Source of the DNA: Gordonia sp. ABSL11-1
GTDB taxonomy: Bacteria; Actinomycetota; Actinomycetes; Mycobacteriales; Mycobacteriaceae
Assembly (NCBI RefSeq): GCF_030315685.1
Contig: NZ_JASXSI010000025.1
Coordinates: forward strand, 1 to 64,000
DNA: 64,000 nt
Direction of reading: 5' to 3'
Positions 42,686 to 50,768 of the stretch are shown here, piece after piece. The translations under genes and the position numbers were made by a program. The notes under the pieces were generated by a model. That model saw only the letters and a program-made list of their open reading frames with translations, searched no databases and was not told where the DNA came from. Each line of letters opens with the position of its first letter. The first letter of the stretch is position 1.

Positions 42686-43491
42686 CACATGCTCCCGGTG
42701 ATCCCAGCGACCCGATCGCACCCCCGGCCGCCGACGACGACCGCCCGCTGGTCGAGGTGACCGGACTACGGAAGTCCTTCGGCGACAACGAGGTCCTCAA
42801 GGGTATCGAGTTCTCCGTTCCCGCCGGCAGTGTCACCGTGATCCTCGGCCCGAGCGGGTCGGGCAAGACCACGATCCTCCGGTCTCTCAACGCCCTCGAC
42901 CGCCCCGACGCCGGGATCGTGCGGGTCGCCGGGGCGACGGTCGACTTCGCCGGACGGGTCACCAAGGCCGACATCGCCCACTACCGCAGGCAGAGCGCCA
43001 TGGTCTTCCAGAGCCACAATCTCTTCCCGCACAAGACCGTGCTCGAGAACGTGATCGAAGGACCCGTGATCGTGCAGAAGCGCCCGCGAGCAGAGGCGAT
43101 CGCCGACGCCGAGCGGCTCCTCGGTGAGGTCGGCCTCCTCGACAAGCGCGATCAGTACCCCGCCCAACTCTCCGGCGGTCAGCAACAACGTGCCGGGATC
43201 GTCCGGGCCCTGGCGTTGCGCCCCGAGGTGATGCTGTTCGACGAGCCGACGTCGGCACTCGACCCGGAACTCGTCGGCGACGTCCTGTCGGTGTTGCGCG
43301 ACCTCGCCGCCCAGGGCTGGACGATGATCGTCGTGACCCACGAGATCCGGTTCGCACGACAGGTCGCCGATCAGGTCATCTTCGCCGATCACGGCGTCGT
43401 TCTCGAACACGGGACCGCAGCGGAGGTCATCGACGACCCGTCGCACGACCGCACCCGACAGTTTCTGCGCCGACTCCTCGATCCGCTCTGA
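42682..43491 (+). CDS. Amino-acid ABC transporter ATPase (GlnQ type)
   Basis: 269 residues. Walker A ILGPSGSGKTTIL near residue 58, Q-loop MVFQSHNLFPHKTVLENV, signature QLSGGQQQRAGIVRAL, Walker B VMLFDEPTSALDPELV, switch His IVVTHEIRFARQVA: all diagnostic of polar amino-acid ATPases. A Pro/Asp-rich N-terminal stretch of 25 residues precedes the domain. ATG 42682 overlaps the stop of the fused binding protein-permease. Confidence 0.94.
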   Translation: MTHAPGDPSDPIAPPAADDDRPLVEVTGLRKSFGDNEVLKGIEFSVPAGSVTVILGPSGSGKTTILRSLNALDRPDAGIVRVAGATVDFAGRVTKADIAHYRRQSAMVFQSHNLFPHKTVLENVIEGPVIVQKRPRAEAIADAERLLGEVGLLDKRDQYPAQLSGGQQQRAGIVRALALRPEVMLFDEPTSALDPELVGDVLSVLRDLAAQGWTMIVVTHEIRFARQVADQVIFADHGVVLEHGTAAEVIDDPSHDRTRQFLRRLLDPL

Positions 43492-43602
43492 CCCGGCTGA
43501 TCAAACGTCCGGTGTGACATGCAAGGATGGTGACAACCCGCCGCAAGTCAGCACTGGCCACATCCCGGACGGTGCTCAGTCTCCACGACGAGGAGTTCGC
43601 CG

Positions 43603-44595
43603 ATGTCACCTTCCCCGCAGGCCCCCGACCGCAACCTGGCAATGGAGTTGGTGCGCGTCACCGAGGCCGCGGCACTCGCCGCCGGACGCTGGGTCGGCCG
43701 CGGTGAGAAGAAGAAGGGCGACGGGGCGGCCGTCGACGCGATGCGGGAACTCCTCTCGACCGTCTCGATGCGGGGCGTCGTCGTCATCGGCGAGGGTGAG
43801 AAGGACGAGGCGCCGATGCTGTTCAACGGCGAGGAGGTCGGCAACGGCGCGGGCCCCGAGTGCGACGTGGCGGTCGACCCGATCGACGGCACCACGCTGA
43901 TGGCCGAGGGCCGGCCGAACTCGATCGCGGTCATCGCGGTCAGCGAGCGCGGCACCATGTACGACCCGTCGGCGGTGTTCTACATGGACAAGATCGCCGT
44001 CGGCCCGGAGGCCAAGGGCGCGATCAACATCGACGAGTCCGTCGCCTGGAACATCAACTCGGTCGCCAAGGCCAAGGGCATCGACATCGCCGATCTGACC
44101 GTCGTCGTCCTCGACCGGCCGCGCCACGCCGAGCTGATCGGCGAGATCCGCGATGCCGGTGCCAAGATCCGCCTCATCTCCGACGGTGACGTCGCCGGCG
44201 CGATCGCGGCGGCCGGCGACTACTCCACCGTCGACATGCTGATGGGCGTCGGCGGAACCCCCGAGGGCATCATCACGGCCGTCGCGATGAAGTGCATGGG
44301 CGGCGAGATCCAGGGCAAGCTCTGGCCGCGCAACGACGAGGAGCGGCAGAAGGCCCTCGACGCCGGCCACGACCTCGACCGCGTCCTCACCAACGACATC
44401 CTCGTGAGCGGCGAGAACTCCTTCTTCTGCGCCACCGGCGTCACCAACGGTGACATGCTGCGCGGCGTGACCTACCGCCCGAACGGCGCCACCACCCGCT
44501 CGCTGGTGATGCGTTCCAAGTCCGGCACGATCCGCCGGATCGAGGCGGTCCACCAGGTCGAGAAGCTGCGCGAGTACGCGCGCGTCGACATCTGA
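43603..44595 (+). CDS. glpX: Fructose-1,6-bisphosphatase class II
   Basis: Gluconeogenic phosphatase, 330 residues, equivalent to Rv1099c. Metal and substrate sites: VVIGEGEKDEAPML near residue 65, AVDPIDGTTLMAEGRPN near residue 91, and LMGVGGTPEGIITA near residue 210. ATG 43603 is preceded by GAGGAG at 9 nt. In actinobacteria lacking a class I enzyme this gene is essential for growth on fatty acids and acetate. fumC follows. Confidence 0.95.
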   Translation: MSPSPQAPDRNLAMELVRVTEAAALAAGRWVGRGEKKKGDGAAVDAMRELLSTVSMRGVVVIGEGEKDEAPMLFNGEEVGNGAGPECDVAVDPIDGTTLMAEGRPNSIAVIAVSERGTMYDPSAVFYMDKIAVGPEAKGAINIDESVAWNINSVAKAKGIDIADLTVVVLDRPRHAELIGEIRDAGAKIRLISDGDVAGAIAAAGDYSTVDMLMGVGGTPEGIITAVAMKCMGGEIQGKLWPRNDEERQKALDAGHDLDRVLTNDILVSGENSFFCATGVTNGDMLRGVTYRPNGATTRSLVMRSKSGTIRRIEAVHQVEKLREYARVDI

Positions 44596-44670
44596 TCCCA
44601 CCCCCACTCTGCAGCCCGACATCTCCACCGAGCCGCTGGCTCATCGATTCGAACGAGGATGGTTGCCGTC

Positions 44671-46071
44671 ATGGCCGAACAGCAGTACCGCATCGAGCAC
44701 GACACCATGGGCGAGGTCAAGGTCCCGATCGACGCGCTGTGGCGCGCACAGACCCAGCGCGCGGTCGAGAACTTCCCCATCAGTCACCGCCCGCTCGAGC
44801 GGACGCAGATCCGCGCGATGGGCCTGCTGAAGGCAGCATGCGCGCAGGTGAACAAGGACCTCGGCCTGCTTGACGCCGAGAAGGCCGACGCGATCGTCGC
44901 CGCGGCCAAGGAGATCGCCGACGGCAAGCACGACGATCAGTTCCCGATCGACGTGTTCCAGACCGGATCGGGCACCAGCTCCAACATGAACGCCAACGAG
45001 GTGATCGCGTCGATCGCGAAGGCCAACGGCGTCGCGATCCACCCGAACGACCACGTGAACATGTCGCAGTCGTCGAACGACACCTTCCCCACCGCGACCC
45101 ACGTCGCGGCCACCGAGGCCGCCGTCACCGACCTGATCCCCGCCCTCGACCATCTTCGGCTCGCGTTGCTGGACAAGGCGACGCAGTGGCGTGAGGTCGT
45201 CAAGAGCGGGCGGACGCACCTGATGGATGCGGTGCCGGTGACGCTCGGTCAGGAGTTCGGCGGGTACGCACGGCAGGTCGAGGCCGGCATCGAGCGCGTG
45301 ACCGCAACGCTGCCGCGGGTCGGCGAACTGCCGATCGGCGGTACGGCCGTCGGCACCGGGCTCAACGCGCCCGACGGATTCGGCACCAAGGTCGTCGCCG
45401 AGCTGCGCGGCCTCACCGACGTCGACGCGCTCACGCTCGCCAAGGACAACTTCGAGGCGCAGGCCGCACGCGACGGCCTCGTCGAACTGTCCGGTGCGCT
45501 CAAGACCATCGCCGTGTCGCTCACCAAGATCGCCAACGACGTCCGCTGGATGGGCTCCGGTCCGCTCACCGGCCTCGGTGAGATCGCGCTCCCCGATCTG
45601 CAGCCGGGCAGCTCGATCATGCCGGGCAAGGTCAATCCTGTTCTGCCCGAGGCGGTCACGCAGGTCGCAGCTCAGGTCATCGGCAACGACGCCGCGGTCA
45701 CCTGGGGTGGCGGCAACGGGGCGTTCGAGCTGAACGTCTACATCCCGATGATGGCGCGCAACGTTCTCGAGTCGCTCAAGCTACTGGCCAACGTGTCGCG
45801 ACTGTTCGCCGACCGCTGCATCGTCGGCCTCGTGGCCAACGAAGACCGACTGCGCACCCTGGCCGAGAGCTCACCGTCGATCGTGACCCCGCTGAACAGC
45901 GCGATCGGGTACGAGGAGGCGGCCGCTGTCGCCAAGCAGGCGCTCAAGGAGGGCAAGACGATCCGGCAGACCGTGATCGATCGCGGGTTGATCGGCGACA
46001 CGCTGTCCGAGGCCGAACTCGACAAGCGCCTCGACGTCCTGAAGATGGCCAATCTCGACCGCGAGCGCTGA
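44671..46071 (+). CDS. fumC: Fumarate hydratase class II
   Basis: TCA cycle enzyme of 466 residues (from MAEQQYRIEHDTMGEV). Conserved DVFQTGSGTSSNMNANEVIA near residue 95, HPNDHVNMSQSSNDTFPTA near residue 130, SGRTHLMDAVP near 180 and the fumarase/aspartase signature GSSIMPGKVNPVLPE near 310. ATG 44671 was preferred to ATG 44659, whose AGG would touch the start codon. Confidence 0.96.
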   Translation: MAEQQYRIEHDTMGEVKVPIDALWRAQTQRAVENFPISHRPLERTQIRAMGLLKAACAQVNKDLGLLDAEKADAIVAAAKEIADGKHDDQFPIDVFQTGSGTSSNMNANEVIASIAKANGVAIHPNDHVNMSQSSNDTFPTATHVAATEAAVTDLIPALDHLRLALLDKATQWREVVKSGRTHLMDAVPVTLGQEFGGYARQVEAGIERVTATLPRVGELPIGGTAVGTGLNAPDGFGTKVVAELRGLTDVDALTLAKDNFEAQAARDGLVELSGALKTIAVSLTKIANDVRWMGSGPLTGLGEIALPDLQPGSSIMPGKVNPVLPEAVTQVAAQVIGNDAAVTWGGGNGAFELNVYIPMMARNVLESLKLLANVSRLFADRCIVGLVANEDRLRTLAESSPSIVTPLNSAIGYEEAAAVAKQALKEGKTIRQTVIDRGLIGDTLSEAELDKRLDVLKMANLDRER

Positions 46072-46101
46072 CCGACCGACATCCGATCCAGGCGACATCT
46101 G

Positions 46102-46146
46102 ATTCAGGGCAATGGTCCGCGATCACCGCGGACCATTGCCCTGAAT
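46102..46146. terminator. Strong hairpin terminator after fumC
   Basis: Perfect 20-bp inverted repeat (ATTCAGGGCAATGGTCCGCG and its complement) with the 5-nt loop ATCAC, 30 bp after the fumC stop. No T tract, which is common for actinobacterial terminators. The next gene starts 15 bp after it. Confidence 0.85.
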
Positions 46147-46161
46147 TCGTAAGCTGGGGTG

Positions 46162-46845
46162 ATGAAACCCTTCCCCACGGACTGGCAGACCGCCCTGGCG
46201 CTCGTCGCGCATCCCGACGATCCCGAGTACGGGATGGCATCCGCGGTGGCCCGGTGGACGGGCGAAGGCCGACGGGTGGTGTACGCGCTGGCATCGAGCG
46301 GTGAGGCGGGCGTCGAGGGCATGGCCCCGGACATCGCCGGCCCCGTCCGCGAGGCCGAGCAGAGGACGTCGGCACGCATCGTCGGCGTCGACGAGGTGGA
46401 GTTCTGGGGCTTCCCCGACAGCAACATCCGCAACACGCCGGACCTGCGCGCACGAATCCGCGACACGATCCTGCGCGTCGCCCCCGATATCGTCCTGTCC
46501 CTGTTCGGCGGGCCGGAATGGGCTCCCGGACAACCGAATCAGCGCGATCACATGGAGTTCTCCGCGGCCGTTCTCGAGGCGTACGACGCCCTGGCACCCG
46601 ACGACCGGCCACGGCTGCTGTTCGAGAACGGCCCCCACGCCACCCACGGAGTCGACGTCACCGATCAGATCGAGGTGGCGGTGCGTTCCCTGACCGCCCA
46701 CGAGCAGTACCTGTCGGTCCTCGATCCAGACACGCCCGTCGCCGAGCAGGCCCGCGAGCAGATCGAGATGGTCACGGCGCCACGCGACGACTTCGCGGGG
46801 GTGCGGGCAGCCTTCTTCGAGCAGAAGCGTTCACGCGCACGCTGA
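46162..46845 (+). CDS. PIG-L/LmbE family zinc deacetylase
   Basis: 227 residues. Zn-binding motif is VAHPDDPEYGMAS (His-Pro-Asp-Asp) near residue 17 with the partner His in NQRDHMEFSAAV near residue 130; FGFPDS-like FWGFPDSNIRN and ENGPHATHGVDVTDQ agree with the family. Such enzymes remove N-acetyl groups from sugars or small thiol precursors (MshB, Mca relatives), but the exact substrate cannot be read from sequence. ATG 46162 used; GTG 46159 precedes it. Convergent with the L,D-transpeptidase-fold gene. Confidence 0.87.
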   Translation: MKPFPTDWQTALALVAHPDDPEYGMASAVARWTGEGRRVVYALASSGEAGVEGMAPDIAGPVREAEQRTSARIVGVDEVEFWGFPDSNIRNTPDLRARIRDTILRVAPDIVLSLFGGPEWAPGQPNQRDHMEFSAAVLEAYDALAPDDRPRLLFENGPHATHGVDVTDQIEVAVRSLTAHEQYLSVLDPDTPVAEQAREQIEMVTAPRDDFAGVRAAFFEQKRSRAR

Positions 46846-46855
46846 TCGACTGCGG

Positions 46856-47848
46856 TCAGCTCCCGGATTCGACGCCGAGGAGAGCCGGCACCAGGTTCAC
46901 CAGTTGACTGAGCAGGCCGGTGAGCGCGTTGTCCTCGATCGCCGGAGCCGCGGGTGCAGTCGAGTTCGGTGCAGTCGAGTTCGGTGCGGCCGAATTCGGG
47001 GCAGTCGAGTTCGGTGCGGAGCCGGACGGTGAGGTGCTCGACGGCGCACTGGACGACGGCCCCGCCTGGTTGACCCCGATCGCGATCTTGGGGTGCCTGG
47101 CCGGGTCGAGCCACACGAGGATCTTGCGCATCAGTTCCCGATCGATGGCCACACAGCCCATCGTCGGCTGACCGTTGGTCACGTGCAGGAACATCGCCGA
47201 CGCCTTGCCCGGCGTGCGTTGCGGGTTGTGCGCGATGTTGACGGCGTAGTCGTACACCGGGCCGGAGTCGTAGAGGTTCTCGCTGTCGCCGCCCGGGCTC
47301 TTGGCCTGGCGCACCATGGTGTTGTAGGTCGGCGACTTCATGTTCGAGTCCCACCAGTCCTGGCGGTCCACCTGCTTGTACGGCATCTTGGTGCCGGGGT
47401 TGGCCGCCCGGCCGAACGCCTGGTCGAGGGCGAAGGTGCCCTGCGGAGTGCGATAGACGTTGTCCTTCGGCTCACCCATACCGAGGGAACCGAGGAAAGC
47501 CTTCGTGGGGCCGATAACCGGTTTCCACGATTGATCGGCGCCCCGTTCGAAAGCGGTGAGGCTGGCGGTCTGGTCACTCGCCTTCGGAGCGGTCACGACG
47601 ATCATCTGGCTGGTGTCGGCTTCCGAGCTCCCTCCCCCGCCGACGCCGAGATTGCCGGCGAGCGACTCCAGGACCGAGTCCAGCAGCGTGATGCCGGTCT
47701 TCGGGATGGTCAGGCCACCCGGGGTCCCCGACGTCGGCGGTGCGCTCGGCGTCGTCGTCCCGGGGGCTGCGAGCGCGGTCCCGGCACCTCCGACGAGCGC
47801 AGCCATCGCCGCGATCACCACAAGTCCCAATAACCTCATTCGCCTCAT
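46856..47848 (-). CDS. Secreted L,D-transpeptidase-fold (YkuD-like) protein
   Basis: About 330 residues, exported. Signal peptide MRRMRLLGLVVIAAMAALVGGAGTALAA. After a Thr/Pro/Gly-rich linker the domain contains FLHVTNGQPTMGCVAIDRELM, which carries a His-x-Thr and Gly-Cys pair like the YkuD catalytic motif (HxxxS/T-x-G-C). The YDYAVNIAHNPQ strand matches the Rv0309-type subfamily rather than classical Ldt enzymes. The tail has repeated NSTAP/NSAAP units encoded by a 15-bp tandem repeat. Start among GTG 47866, ATG 47848, ATG 47839 is uncertain. Predicted to cross-link or modify the cell wall. Confidence 0.82.
   Translation of the reverse strand: MRRMRLLGLVVIAAMAALVGGAGTALAAPGTTTPSAPPTSGTPGGLTIPKTGITLLDSVLESLAGNLGVGGGGSSEADTSQMIVVTAPKASDQTASLTAFERGADQSWKPVIGPTKAFLGSLGMGEPKDNVYRTPQGTFALDQAFGRAANPGTKMPYKQVDRQDWWDSNMKSPTYNTMVRQAKSPGGDSENLYDSGPVYDYAVNIAHNPQRTPGKASAMFLHVTNGQPTMGCVAIDRELMRKILVWLDPARHPKIAIGVNQAGPSSSAPSSTSPSGSAPNSTAPNSAAPNSTAPNSTAPAAPAIEDNALTGLLSQLVNLVPALLGVESGS
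46955..47018. repeat. 15-bp tandem repeat in the tail of the secreted protein
   Basis: About four units of GCAGTCGAGTTCGGT (with the variant GCGGCCGAATTCGGG). In frame, they code for (T/A)APNS on the minus strand. Confidence 0.8.
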
Positions 47849-48249
47849 CAGTAACTTCAGCACCACACCAGTGTGCCATCGCGCAAGAGGCAGCGAATCT
47901 CGTGATGATCACGGTGCGATACAGATCGGGTCACCGGTACATCCGTCACACCAGTCCCAGGACCGGGGTCCCACAGTGCGGCCGACGGGGCTCACCAGTA
48001 ATGTCTCGTCGCAGGTGACGAATTCACAACATCTGTTGACGAAACAGGGTCGAGACATGACTTTCTTCGCACTGTGGGCGGCGCTTGCAGAGGCAATCGC
48101 CGCAGGAATCCCCCTCGGCTCGTCCTGACCGCCAGGACCAGCTACAACGACGCCTCCCAGATCGCCGACCGTGCCCTGTTTCTCTCCCATCGTGCCCAAC
48201 TCGGGCACGGTCGACGACATTCTGGACACGGTCGGCGAATTCGCGGGCG
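47849..48249. other. ~400-bp intergenic region between phoH2 and the L,D-transpeptidase-fold gene
   Basis: No conserved gene recognised. It should hold the promoter of the minus-strand secreted protein and the 3' end of phoH2. It contains one small hydrophobic ORF (48057-48128, listed apart). I saw no riboswitch signature such as the c-di-AMP ydaO core, and no strong terminator hairpin. Confidence 0.5.
48057..48128 (+). CDS. Possible 23-residue hydrophobic peptide
   Basis: ATG 48057 to TGA gives MTFFALWAALAEAIAAGIPL plus GSS. The composition (Ala, Leu, Phe, Trp, one Glu) suggests a single membrane-associating helix. There is no clear ribosome-binding site (only CAGGGT 8-13 nt before) and no homology I can name. 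Listed because it lies in an otherwise empty region; it may be chance. Confidence 0.22.
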   Translation: MTFFALWAALAEAIAAGIPLGSS

Positions 48250-49548
48250 TCACGCGCCCGGGGCGAACTCCTCGAGCATCTCGGTGACCAGGGCGGCGAT
48301 CGGGGACCGTTCGCTGCGCGTCAGCGTCACGTGCGCGAACAGCGGATGCCCCTTCAGCTTCTCGATGACCGCGGCGACACCGTCGTGCCGGCCGACACGC
48401 AGGTTGTCGCGCTGGGCGACATCGTGGGTGAGCACCACCCGTGAACCGGCACCGAGCCGTGACAGCACCGTGAGGAGCACGTTGCGTTCCAGCGATTGCG
48501 CCTCGTCGACGATCACGAACGAGTCGTGCAGTGATCGTCCGCGGATGTGGGTCAGCGGCAACACCTCGAGCATGCCGCGACTGAGCACCTCCTCGATGAC
48601 CTCGGGCGAGGCCAGCCCTTCGAGAGTGTCGAACACCGCCTGCGCCCACGGCCCCATCTTGTCGGCCTCGCTGCCGGGGAGGTATCCGAGCTGCTGACCA
48701 CCGACGGCGTACAGCGGCCGGAAGACGACCACCTTCCGTTGCGTCCGCCGTTCCAGGACGGCCTCGAGTCCCGCGCACAGTGCGAGCGCGGATTTACCGG
48801 TGCCCGCCTTGCCGCCCAGGGAGACGATGCCCACGCTGTCGTCAAGCAGGAGGTCGAGGGCCACACGCTGTTCGGCCGAGCGTCCGTGCAGTCCGAATGC
48901 CTCGCGGTCACCGCGCACCAACTGCACCCGTTTGTCCTCGTTCACCCGGCCCAGCGCACTCGACGAGTGGCCCAGCAGCCGGATTCCGGTGTGGCACGGG
49001 AGCTCTCGCGCGTCGTCAACGTCGACGACACCGTCGGCGAACAGGGTGTCGATCGTCGAGGAATCCACGTCCAGCTCGGTCATGCCCGACCATCCGGAGA
49101 CCACGACGTCCTGCGCGTGGTACTCGTCGGCGGCCAGTCCGACCGCACCTGCCTTCACCCGGAGCGGGGTGTCCTTCGACACCAGGGTGACGTCCTTGCC
49201 CTCGGCGCGAAGATTCAACGCGCAGGCCAGGATTCGCGAGTCATTGGTCTCGGTGCGGAAGCCGGCCGGAAGGACTGCGGGATCGGTGTGGTTCAACTCG
49301 ACCTGGAGGGTGCCGCCCTCGTCGCCGATCGGGAACGGGACGTCGAGACGGCCGTGTTCGAGTCGGAGATCGTCGAGCATCCGCAACGCCTCACGAGCAA
49401 ACCAGCCGAGCTCGTGGTGGTGACGTTTGCCCTCGAGCTCGCCGATGACCACCAGAGGCAGAACCACATGGTGTTCGGCGAAACGCAGAACCGCCCAGGG
49501 ATCGGACAGCAGCACGGAGGTGTCGAGGACGTAGGTGCGTGTGGTCAC
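48250..49548 (-). CDS. phoH2: PhoH2: PIN-domain RNase fused to PhoH ATPase/RNA helicase
   Basis: 432 residues. An N-terminal PIN nuclease domain (about 1-135) begins TRTYVLDTSVLLSDP with the acidic residues D8, E38 (IGELEGKR) and the ETNDSRILACA cluster. The C-terminal PhoH ATPase (about 225-432) has Walker A LGGKAGTGKSALAL and Walker B FVIVDEAQSLER. PhoH2 proteins unwind and cut RNA in a sequence-specific manner and in mycobacteria are encoded with a small upstream protein PhoAT. GTG 49548 has AGGAG 8 nt upstream and overlaps the stop of such a small ORF. Confidence 0.95.
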   Translation of the reverse strand: MTTRTYVLDTSVLLSDPWAVLRFAEHHVVLPLVVIGELEGKRHHHELGWFAREALRMLDDLRLEHGRLDVPFPIGDEGGTLQVELNHTDPAVLPAGFRTETNDSRILACALNLRAEGKDVTLVSKDTPLRVKAGAVGLAADEYHAQDVVVSGWSGMTELDVDSSTIDTLFADGVVDVDDARELPCHTGIRLLGHSSSALGRVNEDKRVQLVRGDREAFGLHGRSAEQRVALDLLLDDSVGIVSLGGKAGTGKSALALCAGLEAVLERRTQRKVVVFRPLYAVGGQQLGYLPGSEADKMGPWAQAVFDTLEGLASPEVIEEVLSRGMLEVLPLTHIRGRSLHDSFVIVDEAQSLERNVLLTVLSRLGAGSRVVLTHDVAQRDNLRVGRHDGVAAVIEKLKGHPLFAHVTLTRSERSPIAALVTEMLEEFAPGA

Positions 49549-49724
49549 GTAGGGCTCCTACATTTGTACGGCTCCCGCACAAACCAGTAGCGACGACCGG
49601 CTGGTTCTTGCCCGTCCCGGCTGGTCAGCCGAGGTGGACGAGGACCGGGGCCGGCCCTCTCGCGATGCTGGTGCAGACCACGATTCGAACCTCCCGGACG
49701 AACCGCTTCCCCGCGGCCCGTCAC
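49545..49724 (-). CDS. Candidate PhoAT small protein, overlapping phoH2
   Basis: A 59-residue ORF read by hand on the minus strand from GTG 49724 to a TGA at 49547-49545 that overlaps the phoH2 GTG (GTGA). The product is basic and Pro/Arg/Gly-rich (MTGRGEAVRPGGSNRGLHQH...), ending RRYWFVREPYKCRSPT; the aromatic end is not typical of chance GC-rich translation. An in-frame TGA two codons upstream fixes GTG 49724 as the farthest start. Location, size and 4-nt overlap fit the phoAT genes known upstream of mycobacterial phoH2. I cannot confirm sequence homology. No strong ribosome-binding site. Confidence 0.5.
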   Translation of the reverse strand: MTGRGEAVRPGGSNRGLHQHRERAGPGPRPPRLTSRDGQEPAGRRYWFVREPYKCRSPT

Positions 49725-49741
49725 TCGTCAACGTACGCCGA

Positions 49742-49775
49742 ACACACCCCTGCGGCTCGCCAGGCAGGGGTGTGT
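49742..49775. terminator. Terminator downstream of desA2
   Basis: Perfect 12-bp stem ACACACCCCTGC / GCAGGGGTGTGT with a 10-nt loop, about 70 bp past the desA2 stop and just before the candidate phoAT ORF on the same strand. Confidence 0.75.
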
Positions 49776-49787
49776 CGGCGTGAATTA

Positions 49788-49799
49788 TGCGTTAACGCA
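49788..49799. promoter_or_regulatory. 12-bp palindrome TGCGTTAACGCA
   Basis: Perfect palindrome in the gap between desA2 and the phoH2 unit, upstream of the desA2 terminator. Could be an operator for the phoAT-phoH2 unit or simply chance; no regulator known. Confidence 0.25.
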
Positions 49800-49843
49800 G
49801 ATTGCCCCGGCGCTACGTCGAGGCGACGTTCTCGCCGCGGGTC

Positions 49844-50710
49844 CTACGCCCCGGCGAGGCCGAGGACGCGCTGCCGCGCGGCCTCGGCGTCGGCGCCCAG
49901 ACCCTGGACGGTGTCGAGCTTCAGCTGATCGACGAGCGTCGCGGCGATCGCGGTGCGGGTCTCGTCGCTCTCGTAATCGGCGATGAGTGCGCGCTCGTCG
50001 TCGAAGTCGGCGACATCGGCACCGATCGGCTCGATGTTCGCGAGGCGACGGTCGAGGGCGAGCACGGTGCCCTCCGGGTCGGCGACCAGCGATGCGTTGA
50101 GGAATGCGGCGAATGTCGTGGCCTGCACGGCGTCGTCGTGGGCGATCTTGGCGAGGATCTGCTTGAACACGTCGTCGGTGACCGCGGACCCGAGCCTCTC
50201 GGTGAACGCGACGCTCTGGTTCTCGTGCACCGCCATCAGCGCGAGCACGTCGAGGGGCGACAGATCGGCAACACCCTCGGTCGTCTGACGGTAGCCGGCG
50301 GTCACGTGGATGCGGCGGCGCTCCTCGGCGTCGACCGGATCGATCGCGCGGGTCACGACGAGGAAATCGCGCAGCACGATGGCGTGGCGATTGTCCTCGG
50401 CGGTCCACACACCGACCAGCTGCCGCCACTCCGAGAACGCCGGGAAGTGGATGGCGAGCACACGGTGGTACGACGGCAGGTTGTCCTTGGTGAGCAGCAG
50501 GGCCAGGGTGCCGGCCCGCGCCTCGTCGGACAGGGTTCCCTGCGACGGATCCCAGTCCTCACCGCCGAGGAAGGCGAAGTTGCGGCCGGATTCCCACGGC
50601 ACCCAGTCATGCGGGTTCCACGGAAGGGCCGCCGCCTGGTGATCCTCGGCGATCTCGGGGAGCGCCTTTTCCAGCGCGATGATCAACTCGTCCTCGGTCA
50701 ATGCGTTCAT
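49844..50710 (-). CDS. desA2: Acyl-ACP desaturase family protein DesA2
   Basis: 288 residues of the ferritin-like diiron acyl-ACP desaturase family, equivalent to Rv1094. Helical bundle with putative diiron ligands in WTAEDNRHAIVL and MAVHENQSVAF, followed by KIAHDDAVQATTFAAFL. ATG 50710 (MNALTEDELI) fits family N-termini; an upstream in-frame start would add 13 residues. In mycobacteria DesA2 is linked to mycolic acid precursor desaturation; its metal site is less canonical than that of plant enzymes. Confidence 0.92.
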   Translation of the reverse strand: MNALTEDELIIALEKALPEIAEDHQAAALPWNPHDWVPWESGRNFAFLGGEDWDPSQGTLSDEARAGTLALLLTKDNLPSYHRVLAIHFPAFSEWRQLVGVWTAEDNRHAIVLRDFLVVTRAIDPVDAEERRRIHVTAGYRQTTEGVADLSPLDVLALMAVHENQSVAFTERLGSAVTDDVFKQILAKIAHDDAVQATTFAAFLNASLVADPEGTVLALDRRLANIEPIGADVADFDDERALIADYESDETRTAIAATLVDQLKLDTVQGLGADAEAARQRVLGLAGA

Positions 50711-50768
50711 CGTCAGACAGGATAGGCACTCGCGCGACGCTGTGGCCAATTTCTCTCGAGCCGGGGTC

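Noticed and set aside
47909..48778. 289-codon minus-strand frame extending past the phoH2 stop
   Set aside because: Most of it is another frame of phoH2; the remaining part has no recognisable start signal or domain.
49560..49567. ATG-TAG start-stop element just before the phoH2 ribosome-binding site
   Set aside because: It is out of frame with the candidate phoAT ORF and has no ribosome-binding site of its own; probably a by-product of the AAATGTAGGAG sequence.
49660..49725. tRNA-like signature: GATTCGAACC (complement of a T-loop) next to TGGTGC on the minus strand
   Set aside because: The putative T-stem (GGAGG against CGTGG) does not pair and the acceptor stem is too short before CCA, so no cloverleaf can be formed. 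The stretch is also covered by the candidate phoAT frame.
49539..49928. Plus-strand 129-codon frame between phoH2 and desA2
   Set aside because: Arg/Ser/Pro-rich, overlaps the terminator hairpin and the desA2 3' end, and shows no ribosome-binding site or domain.
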